A stretch of DNA of 16,432 nucleotides, taken from assembly GCA_043806395.1 (NCBI GenBank), contig JAZDHC010000265.1:1-16432 (forward strand). The letters run 5' to 3'. The position numbers were made by a program, and so were the translations under genes. The notes under the pieces were generated by a model. The model made no database searches, had not been told where the DNA came from, and saw nothing but the letters and a program-made list of their open reading frames with translations. Below, one piece after another: positions 8,449 through 14,539 of the stretch. Numbering within the stretch: the first letter of the stretch is position 1; each line of letters opens with the position of its first letter. This DNA comes from CG2-30-40-21 sp043806395. GTDB taxonomy: Bacteria; UBA9089; CG2-30-40-21.

Positions 8449-9108
8449 ATGATTAAAGCAGTTATCTTTGATATGGATGGGTTAATAGTAGATACAGAAT
8501 CACTGTATTCTATTGCCCTTCAAATGGTTGCTCAAAAAAGAGGAAAGGATTTTACCCTGGAATTAAAAAGGGCAATCATAGGTAAGCCAGGCATGATTAG
8601 TATGGCTATCTTCAAGGAATATCTTGGGCTATCAGATGATGTTTCGCAACTTCTACGAGAACGAGAGACTACTTATGGAGAGTTGCTTGATCAGGCTGAA
8701 TTAATACCCCTGCCTGGATTGCTTAATCTGCTTGACCTGCTTGATAAACTTGAGTTAGCAACAGCAATTGCATCCTCATCTCAAGGACAATGGATCAGGG
8801 TTGTTATAAATAAACTTGGAATAGATGATAGATTTAAGGCAATAGTTTCAGTAAATGATGTGGAAAATGGAAAGCCTTATCCTGACATTTACCTGCTTGC
8901 AGCAAAAAGGTTGGGGGTTTTACCTGAGCATTGTCTGGCTCTGGAGGATACCCCTACAGGGATGGAGGCAGCAAGAAGGGCAGGTATGATCTGTGTGGCT
9001 GTACCAAATCAATACTCCCTTGGGCTTGACTTTTCTATGGCTGACATGGTTATAGATAGTCTGGATGAGGTAGAGGATAAGGTGTTGAGTAAATATGCAA
9101 AAATATAA
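8449..9108 (+). CDS. HAD-superfamily hydrolase, beta-phosphoglucomutase-like
   Basis: A 219-residue HAD subfamily I protein. Motif I is FDMDG with the nucleophile D8 and acid/base D10, motif II is the serine run after A108 (ASSSQ), motif III is K142 in NGKPYPD, and motif IV is E166-D167 in ALEDTPTG, where T168 onward matches the phosphomutase/phosphatase group. The helical cap lies at about 15-85. Members are beta-phosphoglucomutases or phosphatases of sugar phosphates or phosphoglycolate, and the substrate is not readable here. A TTG at 8437 and an ATG at 8446 are also in frame. GGAG at 8439-8442 sits 6 nt from the ATG at 8449, and the protein there begins MIKAVIFDMDG as in most relatives. 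Its last 14 nt overlap the propeller gene. Confidence 0.85.
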   Translation: MIKAVIFDMDGLIVDTESLYSIALQMVAQKRGKDFTLELKRAIIGKPGMISMAIFKEYLGLSDDVSQLLRERETTYGELLDQAELIPLPGLLNLLDLLDKLELATAIASSSQGQWIRVVINKLGIDDRFKAIVSVNDVENGKPYPDIYLLAAKRLGVLPEHCLALEDTPTGMEAARRAGMICVAVPNQYSLGLDFSMADMVIDSLDEVEDKVLSKYAKI

Positions 9109-10261
9109 GCTGTGGAAGATTTTATTGATGGTTGGTTGGATAGTGTTTGGCAGCATCACCCAGAGCATGGCCATTGCCCCTACAACCCATCAGGCTGGTG
9201 CATGGCCAGCTGGCATAGCTATAGGGGATGTCAATGGGGATGGGTTAAACGATATTGTCTGTGCAAATTATAATGAGAATACCATCAGTGTATTTATACA
9301 GGATAATGGCAATTTGTTAGAGCAGGCAACATACTCTACCTTTCTAAATCCTTTGGGGGTTGGGATTGGGGATATTAATTCAGATGGCGTAAATGAGGTT
9401 TCTGTGGTCTGTGCCGGGGCAGATGTAATGAATATATTTGGTCAGACAATGATCCTTACCGGGAGCGTTACACTCATAAATATAGCTAATTACGCCACAG
9501 AAAGGGCACCCTATGGATTGAGTATGGGCGATATTAATAATGACGCAAGGAATGATATTGTTGTAGCAAACCTTGGGGCAGAAAGTATCAGCATCTTTAC
9601 CTGGCTGGCAAATGTACCGAAGTCATATTATTACCTTTACCACAGCTTTTCCTTTGCCAAAAAAATGACATTGAATTTAGAAGGGGATAAGATATTTGCC
9701 CATATCATCTATCCAGTGGATAAGATGCCATTTGGTGTGGATATAGGGGATATAAATATGGACGGGTTACAGGATGTGGTTTGTGTTAATTATCAATCAG
9801 GCAATATGAATGTATTTCTTCAGGAAAACAGTGTTTTGAAACCATCTGGCACCATGACCACAGGACCAAACCCAACCAGCGTTCGATGTGGTGACATTGA
9901 TGGTGATGGATTGACAGAGATAGTTAGCTCCAGCCTTGGCGGGGGTATGCTCTCTGTCTTCACCCTATCTGGATTGATGGGAACATATACCACTAAGGAT
10001 GGCCGTTCAGGCGGGGTAGATATTGGGGATATAAATAATGATGGTAAGCAGGATGTGGCTGTTTCAAACGATACCTCAGATACAATGAGTATATTTATTC
10101 AGGATAATGGTAAATTAAAACCACAGACATCCTATAACACAGGTTCATCCCCTGGTTCATGCAAGATTGCAGATGTAAATAATGATGGTATCAATGAGGT
10201 TATTACCGGGGATGCAAGGTCAAATACGATTACAGTTCATTATCCTGTTTTAGATAATTAG
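9095..10261 (+). CDS. Secreted seven-bladed FG-GAP/VCBS-repeat propeller protein
   Basis: A 388-residue exported protein. Residues 1-26 are a signal peptide (basic start, hydrophobic core LLMVGWIVFG, cleavage probably after SMA). The rest is seven FG-GAP/VCBS repeats, each with a calcium-loop motif DxNxDG: 45-50, 93-98, 146-151, 219-224, 267-272, 312-317 and 360-365. Seven units fit one closed beta-propeller. The third loop is DINNDA, lacking the glycine, and an extra stretch of about 25 residues (173-210, rich in Tyr and Lys) is inserted between repeats 3 and 4. It contains only three cysteines in the mature part (C56, C106, C230) plus C265 and C356, and no lipobox is visible. Such propellers bind ligands or proteins outside the cell. 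The start overlaps the HAD gene by 14 nt, implying translational coupling. Its specific role is unknown. Confidence 0.85.
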   Translation: MQKYKLWKILLMVGWIVFGSITQSMAIAPTTHQAGAWPAGIAIGDVNGDGLNDIVCANYNENTISVFIQDNGNLLEQATYSTFLNPLGVGIGDINSDGVNEVSVVCAGADVMNIFGQTMILTGSVTLINIANYATERAPYGLSMGDINNDARNDIVVANLGAESISIFTWLANVPKSYYYLYHSFSFAKKMTLNLEGDKIFAHIIYPVDKMPFGVDIGDINMDGLQDVVCVNYQSGNMNVFLQENSVLKPSGTMTTGPNPTSVRCGDIDGDGLTEIVSSSLGGGMLSVFTLSGLMGTYTTKDGRSGGVDIGDINNDGKQDVAVSNDTSDTMSIFIQDNGKLKPQTSYNTGSSPGSCKIADVNNDGINEVITGDARSNTITVHYPVLDN

Positions 10262-10325
10262 GCAGTAAGATAATCTGAAGGAAAGGAAGAGATTTTACCA
10301 CAAAGAAACAGAGAAGAATTTATCC

Positions 10326-10403
10326 GCAGATTACGCAGATTACGCAGATGTTCTAATACAAAGAAAGACAACAAACAAAAAAATCTTAATCTGCGTAATC
10401 TGC
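10326..10403. repeat. 17-bp inverted repeat, gcagattac-type
   Basis: GCAGATTACGCAGATTA at 10326-10342 is the exact reverse complement of 10387-10403, with 44 nt between. The arm is a tandem of the 9-nt unit GCAGATTAC. It lies 64 nt past the propeller stop in the convergent spacer. The centre is A-rich and carries no gene. Confidence 0.8.
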
Positions 10404-10415
10404 AGATAATCTTAG

Positions 10416-10570
10416 GAGTCAAGAAAAAATAAGTTGTACATAAAGAGCCACTGAGACGCTTGGCTGGCAAGGCGTGAGAAGCGAGCATACTACTGTATGT
10501 AAGCGACGAATAACGAAGCCAGTCAAGATGTATCGGTGGCACGACTGTACAAGTTATTTTTTCTTGACGA
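10416..10570. mobile_element. MITE-like element with terminal inverted repeats
   Basis: The terminal repeats at 10418-10439 and 10547-10568 match at 21 of 22 positions; each begins GTCAAGAAAAAATAA from its own end. The element is flanked by the same five bases, cttag, at 10411-10415 and 10571-10575, as a target-site duplication would leave. Inside, a second imperfect stem pairs 10451-10472 (gccactgag start) with 10517-10540 through many G-T pairs, and a small hairpin GCATAC-TACT-GTATGT lies at the centre. There is no coding capacity. It could be a non-autonomous transposon, or a long hairpin RNA. It sits between two convergent genes, so it may also end transcription from both sides. No matching transposase is in the window. 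Confidence 0.6.
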
Positions 10571-10621
10571 CTTAGTCTGATTCTGTGGATTCTTTTATCT
10601 TTATGCCTCTATGGTGAGTAA

Positions 10622-11584
10622 TTACAATCCATATTTCTTTAACTTCCAATAAAGAGAAGACCGTCCAATACCCAATGCTATCGCTGCTTTTTGCTTATTG
10701 CCATTATTTAGGATAAGTACCCTTTGGATAGCCTCTTTTTCCATATTATCAAGGGATATTTCATCAGAAAAGGCCAACCATGATGGTGAATCCAATGGCT
10801 CCTCTGATTTGGAAACAGTAATATCAGGCATGGTAATAGCTATTTCATCAGGTGAAATAAAATCATTTGTTGCCTTCATTACAGCCCGATAGATGATATT
10901 CTTGAACTCTCTTACATTTCCGGGCCAGTCATAATTCTGTAATTTCTTAATACTACTATTAGTTATATGGGTGATGTTTTTATCAAATTGAGCATTTGCC
11001 TGATGAAGAAAAAATTCAGCTAATACAGGAATATCATCTTTTCGCTCTTTTAACAAAGGAAGATGTATTCGAAACAGGGAAAGTCGATAATAGAGATCCT
11101 CACGAAATGTCTCTCCCTCAATGCCCTGTCGCAAATTTTTATTTGTAGCAGCGAGTATCCTGATATCAATCTTAATTGATTTTTCACCTCCAACCCGCGT
11201 AATCACATTATCTTCTAATACCCGCAACAACTTAGCTTGCAGGAACATTTCCATATCTCCAATCTCATCAAGGAATACTGTTCCTCCTTGAGCCATTTCT
11301 ATCTTTCCCTTTCTTGTTTTATGAGCTGAGGTAAAAGCCCCTTTTTCATGCCCAAACAACTCACTTTCTGCTAATTCATGGGGTATGGCAGCACAGTTAA
11401 TTGCTACAAAAGCTTTTTGGGCTCTATCGCTACGATTATGAATAGCTTTTGACACAAGTTCCTTTCCTGTCCCTGTTTCGCCCTGAATGAGGACAGGGAC
11501 ATTTATATTTGCTGCCAATTCTATAGCCTGATAAACCTCACGCATCTGATGTGAATCTCCAATCATTCCATAAAATCCTTGCAT
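10622..11584 (-). CDS. Sigma-54-dependent activator without sensor domain (PspF-like architecture)
   Basis: A 320-residue bacterial enhancer-binding protein. The AAA+ domain has Walker A GETGTGKE (35-42), the sigma-54 contact loop GAFTSA (82-87, usually GAFTGA), Walker B VFLDEIGD (103-110), and the arginine-finger region FREDLYYRL (160-168). The C-terminus (282-320) is a Fis-type helix-turn-helix. There is no receiver, GAF or PAS domain, so activity must be set by a partner protein or by expression level, as in PspF. An in-frame TTG at 11722 would overlap def by 56 nt and force translation through a REP-like hairpin (11607-11626). The ATG at 11584 has AAGGGG about 8 nt upstream and begins just before the AAA+ domain, so I prefer it. 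Its target promoters (-24/-12) are not evident in this window. It is convergent with the propeller gene. Confidence 0.85.
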   Translation of the reverse strand: MQGFYGMIGDSHQMREVYQAIELAANINVPVLIQGETGTGKELVSKAIHNRSDRAQKAFVAINCAAIPHELAESELFGHEKGAFTSAHKTRKGKIEMAQGGTVFLDEIGDMEMFLQAKLLRVLEDNVITRVGGEKSIKIDIRILAATNKNLRQGIEGETFREDLYYRLSLFRIHLPLLKERKDDIPVLAEFFLHQANAQFDKNITHITNSSIKKLQNYDWPGNVREFKNIIYRAVMKATNDFISPDEIAITMPDITVSKSEEPLDSPSWLAFSDEISLDNMEKEAIQRVLILNNGNKQKAAIALGIGRSSLYWKLKKYGL

Positions 11585-11606
11585 TTTCTTAACCCCTTCA
11601 ATGGAG

Positions 11607-11626
11607 GGCAGACATTCCTGTCCGCC
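11607..11626. repeat. REP-like hairpin between def and the sigma-54 activator
   Basis: GGCAGACA (11607-11614) pairs with TGTCCGCC (11619-11626) with one G-T pair over a TTCC loop. It lies in the gap left when the activator starts at 11584, and translates to NGGQECLP in the rejected longer frame. Same design as the hairpins at 1975 and 8409. Confidence 0.6.
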
Positions 11627-11666
11627 ATTTCTCTCCAGCCTGAACACCTGAGTATTTACTGTGTCA

Positions 11667-12221
11667 CTACTCTTGTTTTTCAGGCTTAGCAGATGCATAA
11701 TAGTCAACATTATCCTGTGCAAGAGAAGAAATGTATTTCAGCCTTGCATTTATTGCCTTTTGTCCTTGTTCAGATAATCTATCAACATATAATATCCCGT
11801 TTAAGTGATCTATCTCATGTTGTATTGCTCGGGCAATCAAGCCATTTGCTTCCATTTCAAATTCAGTACCATTTATGTCTATTCCAGTTATTTTGATTGT
11901 TTCCGAGCGTTTAACATCTCCCTTTGTTCCAGGAATGCTGAGACAGCCTTCTTCCATCATCTTTTCATTCTTAGTTTTGATAATTTCAGGATTGATAATT
12001 ACCATGGTTTCAATTAATTCTTTTGTATCGCTAATATCTATAATGATTATCCTTTTAGATATACCCACCTGTGGAGCAGCAAGACCAATTCCACTATTTG
12101 TATACATGGTATCAATCATATCTACAATCAAATTTTTGTCTTTTTCATCTATTTTTGTTAAAGATTTTGCTTTTTTTTTAAGGATTGGACTTCCGTAAAG
12201 TTTTATTGGCAGGATAGACAT
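11667..12221 (-). CDS. def: Peptide deformylase
   Basis: Removes the N-formyl group from nascent proteins using a bound metal ion, normally Fe(II). The 184-residue protein has all three family motifs: GIGLAAPQVG (44-53), EGCLS with metal ligand C93, and QHEIDHLNG with ligands H135 and H139 and catalytic E136. Its length is normal for a bacterial Def. An in-frame ATG at 12326 gives 35 more residues, but these are the translated tRNA-Leu gene and are rejected. The ATG at 12221 has GAGGGG 6 nt upstream and starts MSILPIKLYG, as deformylases do. It begins 21 nt after the tRNA-Leu CCA end and is most likely read from the tRNA promoter. fmt, the usual partner gene, is not adjacent; a transformylase-fold purN is far off and unrelated in function. 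Confidence 0.95.
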   Translation of the reverse strand: MSILPIKLYGSPILKKKAKSLTKIDEKDKNLIVDMIDTMYTNSGIGLAAPQVGISKRIIIIDISDTKELIETMVIINPEIIKTKNEKMMEEGCLSIPGTKGDVKRSETIKITGIDINGTEFEMEANGLIARAIQHEIDHLNGILYVDRLSEQGQKAINARLKYISSLAQDNVDYYASAKPEKQE

Positions 12222-12242
12222 TAAAACCCCTCGTAACGAAAA

Positions 12243-12333
12243 TGGTGCCGGAGGTGGGAATCGAACCCACACGGAGGGTAAACCTCCACCAGATTTTGAG
12301 TCTGGCGCGTCTGCCAATTCCACCACTCCGGCA
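12243..12333 (-). tRNA. trnL: tRNA-Leu (anticodon CAA)
   Basis: The minus strand folds as a class II tRNA. The acceptor stem TGCCGGA pairs with TCCGGCA, the anticodon loop is CTCAAAA on a CCAGA/TCTGG stem (anticodon CAA, reading UUG), the long variable arm is GGAGG-TTTA-CCCTCC, and the T arm has GGTTCGATTCC. The 3' CCA is encoded (12243-12245). It is followed after 21 nt by def, so processing must release the tRNA from a joint transcript. Confidence 0.97.
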
Positions 12334-12343
12334 CATACATCAT

Positions 12344-12372
12344 ATTATACCTGAAGTTTGCAAATTTGTCAA
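12344..12372 (-). promoter_or_regulatory. Perfect-consensus sigma-70 promoter of tRNA-Leu and def
   Basis: Minus-strand TTGACA (12367-12372), 17 nt, TATAAT (12344-12349): both boxes and the spacing match the consensus exactly. Transcription would start near 12337, about 4 nt before the mature tRNA 5' end. Confidence 0.9.
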
Positions 12373-12408
12373 ATGAAAAAAACTATAAATTGCAATCAAT
12401 CAGTTATT

Positions 12409-12468
12409 GGTAGATAGAGGATAGGGTAATTATCTATCTTTCACCGATTACCTTATCACCTTATTACC
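12409..12468. repeat. Imperfect inverted repeat, ggtaataaggtgat-type
   Basis: Arms 12409-12430 and 12447-12468 agree at 16 of 22 positions as reverse complements around a 16-nt centre. The arms are quasi-periodic runs of A, G and T (ggtaataaggtgataagg on the minus strand). It occupies most of the spacer between the upstream receiver gene and the tRNA promoter; no gene is seen there. Confidence 0.55.
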
Positions 12469-12482
12469 ATATGACCTCTTTC

Positions 12483-12854
12483 CTACTGGAATATTTTCCA
12501 GACCATCTCTGCCACGGCTTCATCCTTAAATGGCTCCAGAAAATAGTCTATAGCTCCAATCAATATGGCTTCACCAATATAGGATTCCTGACCGGGACGG
12601 CCGATAATTAGCATCTTAATGGTATTATCATAACTGAGGATCTTTTTTATTACCTCTATACCCAGCATATCCTGAACATTTATTACTATTAATTGAGGTT
12701 TTAATGCCTTAGCTTTGGCTATTGATTCAATCCCTGTCATACTAATCCAGATTATTTCAAATCCACATTTTTCCAGAATAGATTTTATTCTTAACCTTGT
12801 TGCCCCTGAATCATCTACAATTAATGCTCGAAGTGAATCCTCAGAAGATGACAT
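12483..12854 (-). CDS. Degenerate receiver-domain protein (pseudo-receiver)
   Basis: A 123-residue CheY-like protein with no output domain. It keeps the fold pattern and the acidic pair D14-D15 (LIVDDS), but the phospho-acceptor aspartate is replaced by N59 (LIVINV), the conserved Ser/Thr by G85 (LIIGRPG), and the invariant lysine by E107 (FLEPF). It therefore should not be phosphorylated in the usual way and may act as a constitutive or partner-binding module. The ATG follows the stop of the neighbouring receiver after one base, and GAGAGGAG lies inside the end of that gene, so the two are co-translated. No kinase or chemotaxis gene is in the window. Confidence 0.85.
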   Translation of the reverse strand: MSSSEDSLRALIVDDSGATRLRIKSILEKCGFEIIWISMTGIESIAKAKALKPQLIVINVQDMLGIEVIKKILSYDNTIKMLIIGRPGQESYIGEAILIGAIDYFLEPFKDEAVAEMVWKIFQ

Positions 12855-12855
12855 T

Positions 12856-13242
12856 TTAACTCCTCTCTGTCAAAACTTGTTGAATTGTTTTAATCAATAT
12901 CTCCGGCTTAAATGGCTTAACAACAAAATCCTTTGCCCCAACAGATAAGACTTCATTAATTAACTCCTCATATCCAACGGCACTTATCATTACTATCCTT
13001 ACCTCTGGATCAATCCTGATTAGCCATTTCAAGGTTTCAATTCCATTCATCTCTATATCTGGCAGGACAATATCCATGGTTATCAGATCAGGCTTCAGCT
13101 CTCTGTATCTTTGCAGGGCACCTGCTCCATCAATTGCTTCTCCCACAACATCATAGCCAGCACAGATAAGTATTTTTTTCAATATCCTTCTCATAAATAA
13201 CGAAGTATCTACTATTAAAATCCTAGCATTTTTATGTTTCAT
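12856..13242 (-). CDS. CheY-like receiver-only response regulator
   Basis: A 128-residue single-domain response regulator. The acceptor is D57 (LITMDIVLP), with S87 (MISAVG) and K109 (FVVKPF) in place. Two things are odd: the second residue of the acidic, magnesium-binding pair is T13 (LIVDTS instead of LIVDDS), and the loop after the acceptor is two residues longer than usual (PDIEMNG against PEMDG). The C-terminal half (GAKDFVVKPFKPE) is like chemotaxis and motility CheY proteins. An in-frame ATG at 13269 lies inside a repeat element. The ATG at 13242, preceded by AAGGG, gives the normal N-terminus MKHKNARILIVD. It forms a tight pair with the degenerate receiver downstream. The promoter is not obvious. 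Confidence 0.85.
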   Translation of the reverse strand: MKHKNARILIVDTSLFMRRILKKILICAGYDVVGEAIDGAGALQRYRELKPDLITMDIVLPDIEMNGIETLKWLIRIDPEVRIVMISAVGYEELINEVLSVGAKDFVVKPFKPEILIKTIQQVLTERS

Positions 13243-13261
13243 TTGGCAATACCCTTCTGTT

Positions 13262-13396
13262 TCTCGCAAAGACGCAAAGAACGCAAAGGGAATACAACCC
13301 CCTAACCCCCTTTTTTAAGGGGGAATATTGCAATCTCAACTATCCGCAAGCTTTCAAACAATAGTGAACCGTCCCATTTTTTGCATCTTTGCGGGA
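13262..13396. repeat. 135-bp composite repeat with imperfect terminal inverted repeats
   Basis: The ends (13262-13281 and 13377-13396) agree at 17 of 20 positions as reverse complements and consist of the unit cgcaaaga. The 37-bp repeat shared with 3636-3672 is nested inside at 13294-13330. It fills the spacer between the SPOR gene and the first receiver gene. I see no gene or clear promoter in it. Confidence 0.6.
13294..13330. repeat. 37-bp dispersed repeat, copy 2
   Basis: It matches 3636-3672 at 36 of 37 bases, the only change being A to T in the hairpin loop region. Same orientation on the plus strand, although the neighbouring genes run on the opposite strand from those at copy 1. Confidence 0.85.
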
Positions 13397-13408
13397 AATC
13401 TCGTATCC

Positions 13409-14539
13409 CTATTTACTGCTAATAACAAAATAATTACTAATAACCCCTTGTGCTTTTAAGCCATCCCCTTTTTGCTGGGCATCAATTCTGGAAGAAAATA
13501 CCCCTGAGATGTAGACCCGATACCATGTACCCTTTTCTCCCATTTCCATCTTTAATTTATAGGCTGAGCAGCCTTTAGTACTCAAGTTAGTTACTAAGGC
13601 AGATGCCTTTGCCTCATCAGAGAATGAACCAAGCTGAAGAGCAAATCTTCCCTCTGGTTTTTGGGGTGCTGGATTTTGTTGTGGTTGTTTTTGCTGAGCT
13701 GATAAGGAATTCTGTGTTGCTTCGGGTTGCTTCTGTGGTGTCGGCTTTGGTGTTGCCTGTGGTATGGTTGGTTTCTGTGTTACTACAGGCTGCTTTTGCG
13801 ATAATGCTGCCAATTTTGGAGCTGATTCCTGCTTCTTTTGTTGAGACAACATTGGCTTTTGTGTTGCCTGCGGTATGGTTGACTTCTGTGCCACAACAGG
13901 TTGTTTTTGTGGAGATGCCGCTGGTTTCTGTGCTACCTGCGGTATGTCGTGCTTTTGCTCTGCACTCTGCTTCTGTACTGCCATCTGCTGTTTTTGCGGT
14001 GGTACTATTGGCTTTTTCGCTACCTGTGGCATGGCTAACTTTTGTGCCAATAACTTTTGTGCTGCTGCCTCCTGCTTTTGCTTTTGTAGTAATACTGCCA
14101 ACTTCTGTGCCAATTCCTGCTGTTTTTGTTGAGATACAGGCGGTTTTTGTACTACCTGTGGCGTGGCTTGTTTCTGCTCTGTGTTCTGTGTTCCGTGTTC
14201 TATGCCTTGCTTCTGTACTATCATCTGTTGTTTTTTTGGTAATATTGCTGGCTTCTGAGCTAATTCCTGCTGTTTTTGTGGTTTTATTTTATCTATAAGT
14301 TTTTCCTTTACAATCATTTCATCTAAAGATTTTTTTCTGGGCAATATCATGGTTTCTGGTTTTTCTTCTGCCAGAACAACAGGTGCACCTGATTTCTTTT
14401 GATAGCCATCTACCTGTTCCTGTGGGATCATTACCCATGCCCGACCCAAAAAAAAGCCAAAGACAAATACAATCCCACTGGCAAGTATTGTTCCAATAAT
14501 AATAGAATTTTCTCTACTTGCTGGTCTTTTCTTCATCAT
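13409..14539 (-). CDS. Membrane-anchored SPOR-domain protein with Q/K/P-rich linker (FtsN-like)
   Basis: A 376-residue bitopic protein. It has a short cytoplasmic N-terminus, one membrane helix (about 12-36), a very long low-complexity linker (about 88-296) made almost only of Gln, Lys, Pro and Ala, and a C-terminal SPOR domain (297-376, GRFALQLGSF to YFVISSK). SPOR domains bind peptidoglycan stripped of stem peptides at the division site, so this is probably a cell-division or wall-remodelling factor of FtsN type. The linker repeats units such as QKQQELAQK and IPQATQKP, and probably arose by repeat expansion. The start overlaps the coaE end by 26 nt. GGGAGG lies 12 nt upstream, a long gap; the second ATG at 14536 is equally possible. 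It is unlikely to be full FtsN, since key division motifs in the linker cannot be recognised. Confidence 0.8.
   Translation of the reverse strand: MMKKRPASRENSIIIGTILASGIVFVFGFFLGRAWVMIPQEQVDGYQKKSGAPVVLAEEKPETMILPRKKSLDEMIVKEKLIDKIKPQKQQELAQKPAILPKKQQMIVQKQGIEHGTQNTEQKQATPQVVQKPPVSQQKQQELAQKLAVLLQKQKQEAAAQKLLAQKLAMPQVAKKPIVPPQKQQMAVQKQSAEQKHDIPQVAQKPAASPQKQPVVAQKSTIPQATQKPMLSQQKKQESAPKLAALSQKQPVVTQKPTIPQATPKPTPQKQPEATQNSLSAQQKQPQQNPAPQKPEGRFALQLGSFSDEAKASALVTNLSTKGCSAYKLKMEMGEKGTWYRVYISGVFSSRIDAQQKGDGLKAQGVISNYFVISSK

Noticed and set aside
10258..10542. Minus-strand frame of 94 codons in the convergent spacer
   Set aside because: It is made up of the inverted repeat and part of the MITE-like element; the peptide is biased by the repeats and has no start signal.
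12222..12326. N-terminal extension of def by 35 residues
   Set aside because: The extension is the tRNA-Leu gene translated in frame; def has its own ribosome-binding site before 12221.
13350..13385. gtgaaccgtccc followed by a T-run, considered as an intrinsic terminator or insertion-sequence scar
   Set aside because: No GC-rich stem precedes the T-run, and no matching second end or transposase fragment is visible in the window.
13603..14298. Open frame of 231 codons on the plus strand
   Set aside because: It is the antisense of the repetitive Gln/Lys/Pro linker of the SPOR gene; the long frame is a by-product of that biased codon composition and shows only Val/Leu/Phe-rich low complexity.
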